A stretch of 64,000 bases of DNA from Caballeronia sp. M1242 (GTDB lineage: Bacteria; Pseudomonadota; Gammaproteobacteria; Burkholderiales; Burkholderiaceae), in NCBI RefSeq assembly GCF_017220215.1, contig NZ_CP071129.1, positions 2,728,001 through 2,792,000 of the forward strand, written 5' to 3'. The notes under the pieces were generated by a model. It had not been told where the DNA came from. It saw nothing but the letters and a program-made list of their open reading frames with translations, and did no database searches. This document shows positions 55,693 through 64,000 of this stretch, piece by piece (position 1 is the first letter of the stretch; each line of letters begins with the position of its first letter). Both the position numbers and the translations under genes were made by a program.

Positions 55693-56622
55693 TCACATCG
55701 ACGCCGTACTGGTCAATGCATGACTGGAAAACATCGACGCCATGCGCCCCGTCTCCCGTCCGCCCTTGTCAGCCTCGCCAACCGAAAACCGCGCGTCATT
55801 CCGGACCTGCGTCTCGCGCTCAGACGGCGCGGGCCGCATCGGCCAATGCAGAAGCTCCGCCGCGATCTGCCGGTAGTCGCGCGCCGCGGCTGTCGCCGGG
55901 AACGCTTCCACCACGCAGCGCGAGAGCTCCTTCGCCCGAGTGACGCGCGCATCCTCGGACACATACCCTGCCTGCACGAGCGACACGGCCAGATACCGGC
56001 TCGCGACGCCCGACAGGTTGGCGAACGCGACCGCCGCGTCGGCCGGGTTCTGCACGTGATTCACGAGCACGCGGAACTGGCCGATCGCATGGGCGTAGTG
56101 CAGACGCTTGATGCACGCGTACGCCTCGGTGATCGCGGACGCGGCCACCCGCGTCACGATGAGAAAGTCATGCGCCTGCGCCGCGAGCGACGAGAGCGCG
56201 CCGTATCGATCGAGCTGCGCGTCGATCAGAACGATGTCCGCCTGACCGTCGAGCAGCGCGCGGCACTGCGCGGCGTCGTGGCTGATGCGTTCGTCGCGTG
56301 GCGCGGCGAGCAGCGAGAAGCCGAACGGCGTGCGCGTCACCGCGTCCTGAAGCGCTTCGCGGCCGGACATCACCGCGGCGAGCGCTCCTGCGCCCGACGT
56401 TCCGGCGAGGCGCGCAGCGGATGCCGCGTTCGCCCGCTCGTCGATCACGAGCACGTCCTTGCCATGCACGGACAGCGCCGCGCCCAGATTCACGACCGCC
56501 GACGTGCAGCCGATGCCCGCCGGCCCGCCCGCCACCGCGACCACGCGCGTACCGCCACGCGTGAGGAGCCTTCTCAGACCTTCGGCCTGGTCGAGCACGA
56601 ACTTATCCAAAGCGGACCTCAT
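55693..56622 (-). CDS. flhG: MinD-like flagellar number regulator FlhG/FleN, atypical P-loop
   Basis: FlhG ATPases limit flagellar number together with FlhF. The 309-residue product has the FlhG/MinD fold order (RVVAVAGGPAGIGCTSAVVN at ~residue 26, LIDAQLDRYGALSSLAAQAH, FLIVTRVAASAITEAYACIK). The P-loop reads GGPAGIGCTS where MinD-type proteins have GKGGVGKT, so both the signature lysine and the Walker A lysine are replaced. ATP binding or hydrolysis may be weak or absent. It overlaps the end of flhF by 20 nt and lies just upstream of fliA, the usual order. Confidence 0.88.
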   Translation of the reverse strand: MRSALDKFVLDQAEGLRRLLTRGGTRVVAVAGGPAGIGCTSAVVNLGAALSVHGKDVLVIDERANAASAARLAGTSGAGALAAVMSGREALQDAVTRTPFGFSLLAAPRDERISHDAAQCRALLDGQADIVLIDAQLDRYGALSSLAAQAHDFLIVTRVAASAITEAYACIKRLHYAHAIGQFRVLVNHVQNPADAAVAFANLSGVASRYLAVSLVQAGYVSEDARVTRAKELSRCVVEAFPATAAARDYRQIAAELLHWPMRPAPSERETQVRNDARFSVGEADKGGRETGRMASMFSSHALTSTASM

Positions 56623-58372
56623 GCAGTTCGGTGGTGGCGCGCGCGGACAATGCGGAGAGCAGTGCCGGCACCTCGTCGTCCTGCGGCACGAAGGGCGAGC
56701 CTTCGCGCGGAATGCAGAACGCGCTCTTGATCAGAAAACGCTTGGTCGCGACGTACAGGTTCTCCGGCACCTTCTGCCCGGTCGAGACGTAATGCACCGG
56801 CAGCTTGTAGCGGATGACGGTATCGAGCACGCCGCCGAGATTGGTCGCTTCGTCGAGCTTGGTCAGGATGCAGCCCGCGAGCGGCGGCTGGTCGGCCGCG
56901 CTCTTGTAGGCCTGCACCACTTCGTTGAGCGTGTCGCCGTGGCTCGTCGCGTTGAGCAGCAACAGGCGCTGCACCGGATGACCCGCGCCGCAGAGCATCG
57001 AAATCTGGTCGGACACCATGCGATCGCGCTGGCTCATGCCGATGGTGTCGATCAGCACGATGTGCTTGTTGCGCAGTTCAGAGAGCGCGAGTTGCAGGTC
57101 CGCGGCGTCTTTCACCGCGTGGACCGAGACGCCCAGAATCTTGCCGAAGATGCGCAGTTGCTCGTGCGCGCCGATGCGGTAGCTGTCGGTCGTGAGCAGC
57201 GCGACCTTGCTCGCGCCGAAGCGCATCACGCAGCGCGCGGCGAGCTTGGCCGTGGTCGTGGTCTTGCCGACGCCCGTCGGGCCCATCAGCGCGAACACGC
57301 CGCCGCGTTCCATCAGCGCGTCTTCGCTCGCCATCACCGGCAGGTTCGATTCGAGCACCTGCTGCACCCATTCCATCGCGTGCTCGGCGCTTTCCATCTC
57401 GGGCATGTTGTCCACGACCATGCGCACGAGCTGCGCGGAGAAACCGGCCGCGAACAGGCGCTTGGTCAGGCCGGCATTGCCCGGGCTGCGGCGCTGGCGC
57501 TCGCCCCACAGGAGACCGGAGAAGTGCTCTTCCATCATCTCGCGCATCGACGAGAGCTCGTGCATCACCGTTTCGTTGACGACTTGCTCCATGCGCGCGC
57601 GAATCGCGTCGGTCACGACGGCGGCCGCGTTCGCGGGCAGACCTTCGAGCGCGCTGTCGGGCGAGGCTTCCGCTTGCGGCGCGCCCGCGTTGATCTTGTG
57701 GGCGGCGCGGCGCGCGGCGACTTGCGCGGCTTCGCGCGCCCAGTCGGGCGTGTCGATCTTCGGCTGCGCGGACTCGCGCAGCGCGTAGTTGCTCGGCTCG
57801 GGCTTGTCGGCGCGCTTCTCGGCACGCTGGTCGGCGGCTTTCGGCGCGGATGCCTTCGGCGGCACCGGCACGCCGAGACCTCGCGCGATCGCAGCGGATG
57901 CCGAAAGCGGACGATTCGACGGCGTTGCGGCCTGCTCGGCGATGCGTCGCGCGTGCTCGATCAGCCACGGGTTCGACTCGGCCATCGTGCGCGGTGCTTC
58001 GTCGGCAAAGGCGTCGCGCGGGGCGTCGTGGTGATCGAGGTCATCTGCATGGACTTCCGGATTCGCGCCGAAAACCGACGAGAACACGTCGCCGCTCGCG
58101 TACGGATTCGCGGCGGCCGGTTGCTTCGCGGCCACGGCGGCTGCGGCTTGCGCGAGCGCGGAGCGCGGCGTGGCGCTCGGGAATGCGGCCGGCGCCTGTT
58201 CGTGCGCGGCCGGCGAAATGGATGCGATGTCGCGATCCGCCACGCCCACGATCTCGACCGAACCGTCGTCCAGCGTGCGATTCGACAACACGACGGCATC
58301 GGGGCCGAGCGCTTCACGAACCTGGCGCAGAGCGTCGCGGCTGTTCGCGCCAATGAATTTACGAATGTTCAA
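56603..58372 (-). CDS. flhF: Flagellar placement GTPase FlhF (SRP-type)
   Basis: SRP-family GTPase that sets the polar site and number of flagella. The 589-residue product starts at a TTG (minus-strand TTGAACATTCGT; MNIRKFIGANSRDALRQVRE) preceded by GGGGGCAAG. It has a ~250-residue Ala/Pro-rich, poorly conserved middle, and the C-terminal NG domain (FALMGPTGVGKTTTTAKLAA, LLTTDSYRIGAHEQLRIFG, IVLIDTIGMSQRD, GCILTKLDEATNLGGVLD). An intact GTPase core is present. Confidence 0.95.
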   Translation of the reverse strand: MNIRKFIGANSRDALRQVREALGPDAVVLSNRTLDDGSVEIVGVADRDIASISPAAHEQAPAAFPSATPRSALAQAAAAVAAKQPAAANPYASGDVFSSVFGANPEVHADDLDHHDAPRDAFADEAPRTMAESNPWLIEHARRIAEQAATPSNRPLSASAAIARGLGVPVPPKASAPKAADQRAEKRADKPEPSNYALRESAQPKIDTPDWAREAAQVAARRAAHKINAGAPQAEASPDSALEGLPANAAAVVTDAIRARMEQVVNETVMHELSSMREMMEEHFSGLLWGERQRRSPGNAGLTKRLFAAGFSAQLVRMVVDNMPEMESAEHAMEWVQQVLESNLPVMASEDALMERGGVFALMGPTGVGKTTTTAKLAARCVMRFGASKVALLTTDSYRIGAHEQLRIFGKILGVSVHAVKDAADLQLALSELRNKHIVLIDTIGMSQRDRMVSDQISMLCGAGHPVQRLLLLNATSHGDTLNEVVQAYKSAADQPPLAGCILTKLDEATNLGGVLDTVIRYKLPVHYVSTGQKVPENLYVATKRFLIKSAFCIPREGSPFVPQDDEVPALLSALSARATTELHEVRFG

Positions 58373-58681
58373 ACTTGCCCCCGATGAGGTATGAGACTGC
58401 GATCTTTGCGAGGCGGGCGCTGCCGGATGTTTTGGGGCGCCCGCTTTTCAGTGAAGCCATTATTGCGAAGATGCCCTTCGGCCTATCGCGGGATAAAGGG
58501 TGGGAAACAGGGGTATTTCGACTGATGGACGACGCCCGGACGATCCCGCGGCGCCGAGCCGGGAAAAGATTCCGCTTGTATTCCGCTTGTTAGCGGACAA
58601 CGGGCCGCGCGGCGGCGTAAGCTCTAGGGCTCAACGCGCAATGCCCGGCTTCGGCCGGAACACAACAGGAGACTTGACCGC
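58373..58681. other. Divergent flhF/ThDP-enzyme intergenic region
   Basis: This ~309-base region has a plus-strand hairpin GCGGGCGC/GCGCCCGC with a long loop followed by TTTTC at about 58413-58447. It looks like a terminator but has no plus-strand gene immediately upstream, so it may be a leftover. A 13-base match (TATGAGACTGCGA, 58390-58402) to the region just after flhA is also present. No clear promoter was assigned. Confidence 0.5.
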
Positions 58682-60376
58682 ATGACCTCCGACGCTTCCT
58701 CCGCTCTTTCCCGTCAGACCACCGGCGCGCGTCTTGTCGTGGATGCGCTCGTGCACCACGGCGTCGAGCGCGTCTTTTGCGTGCCGGGCGAGAGCTTTCT
58801 CGCCGTCCTCGATTCACTGCACGACGAGACCGCGCAGATCCAGACCATCGTCTGCCGCCACGAGGCGGGCGCGGCGAACATGGCCGAAGCCGTCGGCAAG
58901 CTGACCGGGCGGCCGGGCGTCGCCATCGTGACGCGCGGGCCGGGCGCGACGCACGCGTCTATCGGCGTGCACACCGCGTATCAGGACTCGACGCCGATGA
59001 TCCTGCTCATCGGCCAATGCGCGCGCGACCATATGGATCGCGAGGCGTTTCAGGAAATCGACTATCGCCGCATGTTCGGGCAAATGGCGAAGTGGGTCGC
59101 GCAGATCGACGATCCGCGCCGCGTGCCGGAATACATGAGTCACGCGTTTCATGTGGCGATGGCGGGGCGGCCCGGGCCGGTCGTGCTCGCGCTGCCCGAG
59201 GACATGCTCACCGAAGCGTGCGAAGCCGTGCCGCCCGCGCCGCATTACCAGCGCGTCGCGGCGTCGCCCGCGCCCGCGCAGATGGAGCGGCTACGCGATC
59301 TGCTGGCGAATGCGAAGAAGCCGTTCGTGATTGCGGGCGGCAGCGGCTGGACCGAAGCGGCGACGCAGGATTTCGCCCGCTTCATCGAGCGATGGCAACT
59401 GCCGGCGGGCTGCGCGTTCCGCTTCCAGGACACGCTGAACAACGAGCATCCGAACTACGCGGGCGATGTCGGCCTTGGCATCAATCCGGCGCTGGCCGCC
59501 CGCGTGCGCGACGCCGACGTGCTCTTCGTGCTCGGCCCGCGCATGGGCGAATCGACGACGGGCGGCTACACGCTGCTCGACATCCCGAAGACGAAGCAGA
59601 CGCTCATCCACGTTCATCAGGGCGCGGAGGAACTGGGGCGCGTGTATAGCGCGGATCTGCCGATCGTTTCGGGGATGCCGGAGATTGCGTCGCTGCTGGC
59701 TTCATTGGAACCGCCTGCCGAGATTACCTGGGCCGGAAGCGCCGACGCCGCGCACGCCGCGTATGTCGACTGGCGCAAGCCGCGCCCGATGCTCGGCGAC
59801 GTACAGCTCGGCGAAATCATGCGCACGCTCTCGGAGCGCTTGCCCGCCGACGCGATTCTCACGAACGGCGCGGGCAATTACGCGACGTGGTTGCATCGGC
59901 ATTACGCGTACCGGCACTTCCGCTCGCAGGTCGCTCCGACGAGCGGCGCGATGGGCTACGGCGTGCCGGCTGCAATCGCGGCGAAGTCGCTGTATCCGGA
60001 GCGCACGGTGATTGCCTTTGCGGGCGACGGCTGCTTCATGATGGCGAGCCATGAAATCGCGACGGCCATGCAGTATGGACTGGCGGTAATTTTCGTGGTG
60101 GTGAACAACGCGCAGTACGGCACGATCCGCATGCATCAGGAGCGGCATTATCCGCATCGCGTGCATGGTACCGGGCTGACGAACCCGGATTTTGTCGCGT
60201 ATGCGCGGGCGTTTGGGGCGCACGGGGAGCGTGTCGAGGCGACTGAGCAGTTCATGCCGGCGTTCGAGCGCGCGGTGAGTTCGGGGCTGCCGGCGGTTAT
60301 CGAGATTCGTATTCCGCAGGATCAGAGCACGCCCGGGGCGACGTTGGAGCAGGTGCGGGAGCAGGGGAGGAAGTGA
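58682..60376 (+). CDS. Thiamine diphosphate enzyme, acetolactate synthase-like
   Basis: A ThDP-dependent decarboxylase/carboligase related to acetolactate synthase large subunits. The 564-residue product has the N-terminal PYR domain with the ThDP-activating Glu in VCRHEAGAANMAEA, the central domain, and the C-terminal PP domain with the ThDP motif GDGCFMMASHEIATAMQYGL ending in VNNAQYG. No ilvN-type regulatory subunit is adjacent, so the substrate is unclear (benzoylformate-, oxalyl-CoA- or acetolactate-type activity are possible). The ATG follows a CAGGAGACTTGACCGC region. Confidence 0.88.
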   Translation: MTSDASSALSRQTTGARLVVDALVHHGVERVFCVPGESFLAVLDSLHDETAQIQTIVCRHEAGAANMAEAVGKLTGRPGVAIVTRGPGATHASIGVHTAYQDSTPMILLIGQCARDHMDREAFQEIDYRRMFGQMAKWVAQIDDPRRVPEYMSHAFHVAMAGRPGPVVLALPEDMLTEACEAVPPAPHYQRVAASPAPAQMERLRDLLANAKKPFVIAGGSGWTEAATQDFARFIERWQLPAGCAFRFQDTLNNEHPNYAGDVGLGINPALAARVRDADVLFVLGPRMGESTTGGYTLLDIPKTKQTLIHVHQGAEELGRVYSADLPIVSGMPEIASLLASLEPPAEITWAGSADAAHAAYVDWRKPRPMLGDVQLGEIMRTLSERLPADAILTNGAGNYATWLHRHYAYRHFRSQVAPTSGAMGYGVPAAIAAKSLYPERTVIAFAGDGCFMMASHEIATAMQYGLAVIFVVVNNAQYGTIRMHQERHYPHRVHGTGLTNPDFVAYARAFGAHGERVEATEQFMPAFERAVSSGLPAVIEIRIPQDQSTPGATLEQVREQGRK

Positions 60377-60409
60377 GATCGCCTTCTTGGCTGCCCCAAG
60401 CGTCGGGCA

Positions 60410-60892
60410 TTGCACCGGCTCTTGGGGAAGAGTCGAGGTAAGACGGCTGATGATACTTCTAAAGCTAATACGGAAGGCGGACCTCCCGCAGGCGAAGACG
60501 ATTCTTTTCTGGGAACTAAATTGAAGCGCGCGCTTCTTTATGCCGGACTGTTGGTCTTTGGCGCGCTCGTCGCCGGTATAACCAGCTTGTATCTCGTGCT
60601 GCCGGATTCGAACACACCCTGCGGCGATGAGTGCGGTGGTCGAGCGTTGGCGACGGCACTTGAAAGCGCGGTAGGCAGTGCGCTCGTATTCTTGTTCGCC
60701 GGCGTTTGCCTGATGCGCCGTCGGCGACGCGATCGAATCCAGGACGGCAATTCGCGCTATCTATGGCAAACGGCCCGCCGCGCTTGCGCGCGCCGGGCCG
60801 TCCAAGTGAAGCCTGAGCTACTTACAGCGCTTACTTCCCGCCCACGCTCTGCAACGTCGTCCACTTCCCGCCGACGACCTTATACAGCGTAA
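60410..60892 (+). CDS. Small two-helix membrane protein, unknown function
   Basis: The frame encodes a polar, Gly/Asp-rich N-terminus and two hydrophobic helices (LLYAGLLVFGALVAGITSLYLVL and GSALVFLFAGVCLM) with a basic RRRRRR loop after them. It lacks a good ATG; a TTG at 60410 or slightly downstream would have to serve. The last ~60 nt overlap the convergent livK-like gene and its terminator, so the C-terminus may be unreal. Reported as a probable but uncertain gene. Confidence 0.45.
   Translation: MHRLLGKSRGKTADDTSKANTEGGPPAGEDDSFLGTKLKRALLYAGLLVFGALVAGITSLYLVLPDSNTPCGDECGGRALATALESAVGSALVFLFAGVCLMRRRRRDRIQDGNSRYLWQTARRACARRAVQVKPELLTALTSRPRSATSSTSRRRPYTA
60770..60801 (-). terminator. Rho-independent terminator after the LivK-like gene
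   Basis: On the minus strand ACGGCCCG and CGGGCCGT pair over 8 bp, with further GC pairing inside the loop, followed by TTTGCC. It lies ~30 nt after the binding-protein stop. Confidence 0.65.
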
Positions 60893-61979
60893 TCCCGCCG
60901 TTCTTCAGATCGCCCTTCGCGTCGTACGCGAGGTGGTTCGTCGTCACGCCTTGCATGTCGGTCTTCGCGAGCACCGGCAGGTACTTCGCCGGGTCCGTCG
61001 AGTTGGCCGCCTTCATCGCGGTGAACATGGCCATCGCGCCGTCGTACGCGTACGGCGAGTACGTCTGCACGTCTTCGTTGAAGCGCTTCTTGTACTTCGC
61101 TTCGTACGCCGCGCCACCCGGCATTTCATTCATCGGCAGGCCCGCGAGCGATGCCACCGTGCCTTCCGCCGACTCGCCCGCGATCTTGATGAACGTGTCG
61201 GTCTTCACCATTTCGCCCGCCATCAGCGGCGCGCGGAAGCCGAGCGTCTTCATCTGCTTGACCATCGGGGCAGCCTGCGAATCCGCGCCGCCGTAGTACA
61301 CGAGGTCCGGATTCATCGACTTGATCTTGGTCAGAATCGCCTTGAAGTCGACAGCCTTGTCGTTCGTGAATTCGCGATCGACGATCGTGCCGCCCGCCGC
61401 CTTCGCCGCCTTCTCGAACTGGTCGGCAAGACCCTGGCCATAAGCCGTGCGGTCATCGACGATGGCGATCTTCTTGACCTTCAGGTTCTTCACCGCGAAC
61501 TCACCCGCGACCGAGCCTTGCTGCGTGTCGGACGTCATCATGCGGAAAGCGGTCTTGAACCCCTGCGTCGTGTATTCCGGCGCGGTGGCCATCGCGATTT
61601 CGGGGATGCCGGCGTTCGCGTAAATGCGCGATGCCGGAATGGTCGTGCCCGAGTTGAAGTGGCCAAGCATGCCCTTGATGCCATCGTCCACGAGCTTCTG
61701 CGCGACGGTCGTGCCCGTGCGCGGGTCGGCCTGGTCGTCCGCCGAATCCAGCACGATGCGAACCGGCTTGCCGCCGATCACCGGCTTCGTCGCGTTGAAT
61801 TCCTCGACCGCGAGCGTGATGCCGTTCTGGAAGTCCTTGCCGTAGTGGGCTTGCGCGCCCGTCATCGGGCCGGCGAAGCCGACCTTCACGTCGTCTGCCT
61901 GCTGTGCGAATGCGGTCCCCGCGAACGACAGGCCGGCGAGCGTCATGGCGGCTGCCAGCTTGGTCATCGTGTGCTTCAT
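60831..61979 (-). CDS. Branched-chain amino acid ABC transporter substrate-binding protein (LivK-like)
   Basis: Periplasmic binding protein of the Leu/Ile/Val type. The 382-residue precursor has a signal peptide (KLAAAMTLAGLSFAGTAFAQ) then VKVGFAGPMTGAQAHYGKDFQNGITLAVEE, GMLGHFNSGTTIPASRIYA, and KKIAIVDDRTAYGQGLADQFEK, all typical. The ATG at 61979 has a GGAGAAGC site; the frame is open to 62081. It ends before putA on the same strand; the rest of the ABC transporter is not in the window. Confidence 0.95.
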   Translation of the reverse strand: MKHTMTKLAAAMTLAGLSFAGTAFAQQADDVKVGFAGPMTGAQAHYGKDFQNGITLAVEEFNATKPVIGGKPVRIVLDSADDQADPRTGTTVAQKLVDDGIKGMLGHFNSGTTIPASRIYANAGIPEIAMATAPEYTTQGFKTAFRMMTSDTQQGSVAGEFAVKNLKVKKIAIVDDRTAYGQGLADQFEKAAKAAGGTIVDREFTNDKAVDFKAILTKIKSMNPDLVYYGGADSQAAPMVKQMKTLGFRAPLMAGEMVKTDTFIKIAGESAEGTVASLAGLPMNEMPGGAAYEAKYKKRFNEDVQTYSPYAYDGAMAMFTAMKAANSTDPAKYLPVLAKTDMQGVTTNHLAYDAKGDLKNGGITLYKVVGGKWTTLQSVGGK

Positions 61980-62077
61980 AGCTTCTCCTAATACCAGTGT
62001 GGATGGCAGCTTTTTGCCGGGATCGCCGTGCCTGCTGCCGTTTGTTTTGAATTTGTCTGAACCGGGCGCCGCAAGTC

Positions 62078-64000
62078 TCAACCGATCGTCATCAAATTCG
62101 CGTTACCGCCCGCCGCCGCCGTGTTCACGCTCACCGAGCGTTCCGTCAGCAGACGTTCGAGCGCGTAGTCTTCGCCGTCGTGGCCAGCGTCGGCGAACGT
62201 GCCCGCCGCGACGCCCTGCACCGATACGATCGGCCCCGGGCGCTTAGCGACTTCCTTCACCAGCGACAGCAGTTCGTCACTGTCGCCTTCGAACAGCACG
62301 GCATCGTAGCCGGCTGCCGGATCCTTGCTCACCGACGCATGCGCCTTCAGCGCGGGCGGCAGCGATGCCACCAGTTGCTCGCCCGCCGATCCCGCGAAGA
62401 GCGCCTTGTTGCCCGTCGCCAGCACCGCGGCGAATTGCGCGCGCGCGCCGCTCGCCGTCGATGCCACGCAGAACACCGTCCCGCGCGCGCTCAACGTGTA
62501 CGTGTTGCGCTCGCCCGTCGGACCGGACAGCACCGCCGTCGCGCCCGCCAGCACGTGTTGCAGATAGCCGTCGCAACGCGCGGCCGTCTGCGGATCGCGT
62601 TCGCCGATGGCCCAGTCGCGCAACGCGGTAAGCGCCGCGGCGGGCGTATTGGCGGACGGCGTTTCGTCGACGACCAGCGTGCTCGCGAGCGACTTCGGCA
62701 AGCCGGTCGGGCGCTTGGCCAACAGACGCTGCAAGTACAGCGCACCGCCCGCCTTCGGACCCGTGCCCGACAAACCTTCACCGCCGAACGGCTGCACGCC
62801 GACCACTGCGCCGATCACGTTGCGGTTCACGTAGATGTTGCCCACGTGCGCGCGCTGAATGACATGCGCGATGGTTTCGTCGATGCGCGTATGGATGCCG
62901 AGCGTGAGTCCGTACCCCGTCGAGCGAATTTGGTCGAGGAGTTTATCAAGAGACGCACGGCGGTAACGCACCACATGCAGCACCGGCCCGAACACTTCGC
63001 GCTTCAGCTCGTCGATGCTTTCCAGCTCGATCAGCGTCGGCGGCACGAAGGTGCCTTGGGCGCACGCGTCGGGCAGCGGCTGCTGCACGACCTTGCGGCC
63101 CTTCTCGCGCATCGCCGCGATATGCGCGTCGATGCTGCGCTTCGCGTCGGCGTCGATCACGGGACCGACATCCACCGACAGGCGATCTGGATTGCCCACG
63201 GCGAGTTGTTTCATCGCGCCGGTCAGCATGTCGAGCGTGCGGTCCGCGACATCGTCCTGCAGACAGAGAACGCGCAGCGCCGAGCAGCGTTGACCGGCCG
63301 AATCGAACGAAGACTGCATCACGTCCGCGACGACTTGTTCCGCGAGCGCCGACGAATCGACGATCATCGCGTTCTGGCCGCCGGTTTCAGCGATGAGCGG
63401 GATCGGGCGGCCATCGGAATCGAGGCGTTCCGACAGCGTCTTGTTGATGAGGCGCGCGACTTCGGTCGAGCCGGTGAACATGACCGCACGCGTGCGGGCA
63501 TCGGCGACCAGAGCCGCGCCGACGGTTTCGCCATCGCCCGGCAGCAGTTGCACCGCGCCCGCCGGCACGCCGGCTTCGCGCAGAATACGCACGGCTTGCG
63601 CGGCGATCAGCGGCGTCTGCTCGGCAGGTTTCGCGAGCACCGGATTGCCCGCCGCGAGCGCGGCCGCGACCTGACCCATGAAAATGGCCAGCGGGAAATT
63701 CCACGGGCTGATGCACACCACCGGACCGAGCGGGCGATGCGTGTCGTTCGAAAACTCCGCGCGAATCTGCGACGCGTAGTAGCGCAGGAAATCGACGGCT
63801 TCGCGAATCTCCGCGATGGCGTTCGGCAGCGACTTGCCCGCTTCGCGCACGACGAGGCCCATCAGCGTATGCATCTGCGCTTCGAGCAGGTCGGCGGCGC
63901 GCGAGAGGCAATCGGCGCGGTCTTCGACGGGCGTCGCCTGCCAGATCGGCGCGGCGGCCACGGCGTTCGCGAGCGCGGCGCTCACCTGTTGCGACGACGC
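62078..64000 (-). CDS. putA: Proline utilisation protein PutA, 3' part (P5C dehydrogenase domain)
   Basis: PutA oxidises proline to glutamate in two steps. The visible ~640 residues are the aldehyde dehydrogenase (P5C dehydrogenase) half and C-terminal domain: PLGPVVCISPWNFPLAIFMG, the catalytic Glu in LIAETGGQNAMIVDSSA, the catalytic Cys in FDSAGQRCSALRVLCLQ, FGGEGLSGTGPKAGGALYL, and the C-terminal NLMTIG. The proline dehydrogenase and DNA-binding parts lie beyond base 64000, into which the frame is open. A GTG within the frame near 63985 is internal. Confidence 0.95.
   Translation of the reverse strand, partial: ASSQQVSAALANAVAAAPIWQATPVEDRADCLSRAADLLEAQMHTLMGLVVREAGKSLPNAIAEIREAVDFLRYYASQIRAEFSNDTHRPLGPVVCISPWNFPLAIFMGQVAAALAAGNPVLAKPAEQTPLIAAQAVRILREAGVPAGAVQLLPGDGETVGAALVADARTRAVMFTGSTEVARLINKTLSERLDSDGRPIPLIAETGGQNAMIVDSSALAEQVVADVMQSSFDSAGQRCSALRVLCLQDDVADRTLDMLTGAMKQLAVGNPDRLSVDVGPVIDADAKRSIDAHIAAMREKGRKVVQQPLPDACAQGTFVPPTLIELESIDELKREVFGPVLHVVRYRRASLDKLLDQIRSTGYGLTLGIHTRIDETIAHVIQRAHVGNIYVNRNVIGAVVGVQPFGGEGLSGTGPKAGGALYLQRLLAKRPTGLPKSLASTLVVDETPSANTPAAALTALRDWAIGERDPQTAARCDGYLQHVLAGATAVLSGPTGERNTYTLSARGTVFCVASTASGARAQFAAVLATGNKALFAGSAGEQLVASLPPALKAHASVSKDPAAGYDAVLFEGDSDELLSLVKEVAKRPGPIVSVQGVAAGTFADAGHDGEDYALERLLTERSVSVNTAAAGGNANLMTIG

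Overview
The window is high-GC bacterial chromosome whose gene content, gene order and protein sequences point to the Burkholderiaceae, most likely Caballeronia or Paraburkholderia. This is an inference from protein similarity I recognise and from the intergenic repeat family near 9 kb; no search was run.

Layout. (1) 1-24.4 kb is a flagellar regulon: fliL(partial)-M-N-O-P-Q-R on the plus strand, then flgL, flgK, ycgR, flgJ, flgI, flgH, flgG, flgF, flgE, flgD, flgC, flgB on the minus strand, then divergent flgA-flgM-flgN and flhB-flhA on the plus strand. Three sites match the FliA (sigma-28) consensus, in front of flgK, ycgR and flgM. A degenerate tandem repeat lies between fliR and flgL, and a large inverted repeat between flgK and ycgR. 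(2) 24.4-25.7 kb holds a two-gene DUF1828-type module of unknown function. (3) 25.8-33.4 kb is glycine/serine catabolism: a tandem glycine riboswitch with a sigma-70 promoter drives gcvT-gcvH-gcvP, followed by a PL5-like alginate lyase gene and sdaA. (4) 33.5-38.2 kb holds housekeeping genes: a small repeat-strand protein, a Gfo/Idh/MocA oxidoreductase, Rep helicase and a diheme cytochrome c. (5) 38.46-53.73 kb is a composite genomic island in the 3' end of a tRNA-Arg(CCG) gene. The intact tRNA is followed by an exact 46-bp copy of its 3' end at 42.06 kb and a shorter copy at 53.69 kb. The first segment carries an AbiL/RloAB-like AAA ATPase-TOPRIM defence pair plus relics of an integrase and a HEAT-repeat gene. 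The second carries a complete-looking acyl-sugar and glycosyltransferase locus, then an IS256-family relic and a histidine-kinase scrap. (6) 53.8-58.4 kb returns to motility: a GGDEF protein, then fliA, flhG and flhF on the minus strand, separated from flhBA by about 32 kb and in opposite orientation. (7) 58.7-64 kb holds a ThDP enzyme, a small membrane protein, a LivK-type binding protein and the 3' part of putA.

How it fits together. Regions 1 and 6 build and control the flagellum: export gate, C-ring, rod, hook, hook-filament junction, sigma-28/anti-sigma, number and placement control, and c-di-GMP braking. The island locus (ACP, two KAS III, SDR, two left-handed beta-helix acyltransferases, Rieske oxygenase, VioA/FdtB-like aminotransferase, GT2-TPR-OGT fusion) looks like a flagellin glycosylation island making an N-acylated 4-amino-4,6-dideoxy sugar. 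That is the most interesting hypothesis in the window. The flagellin gene itself is not present here.
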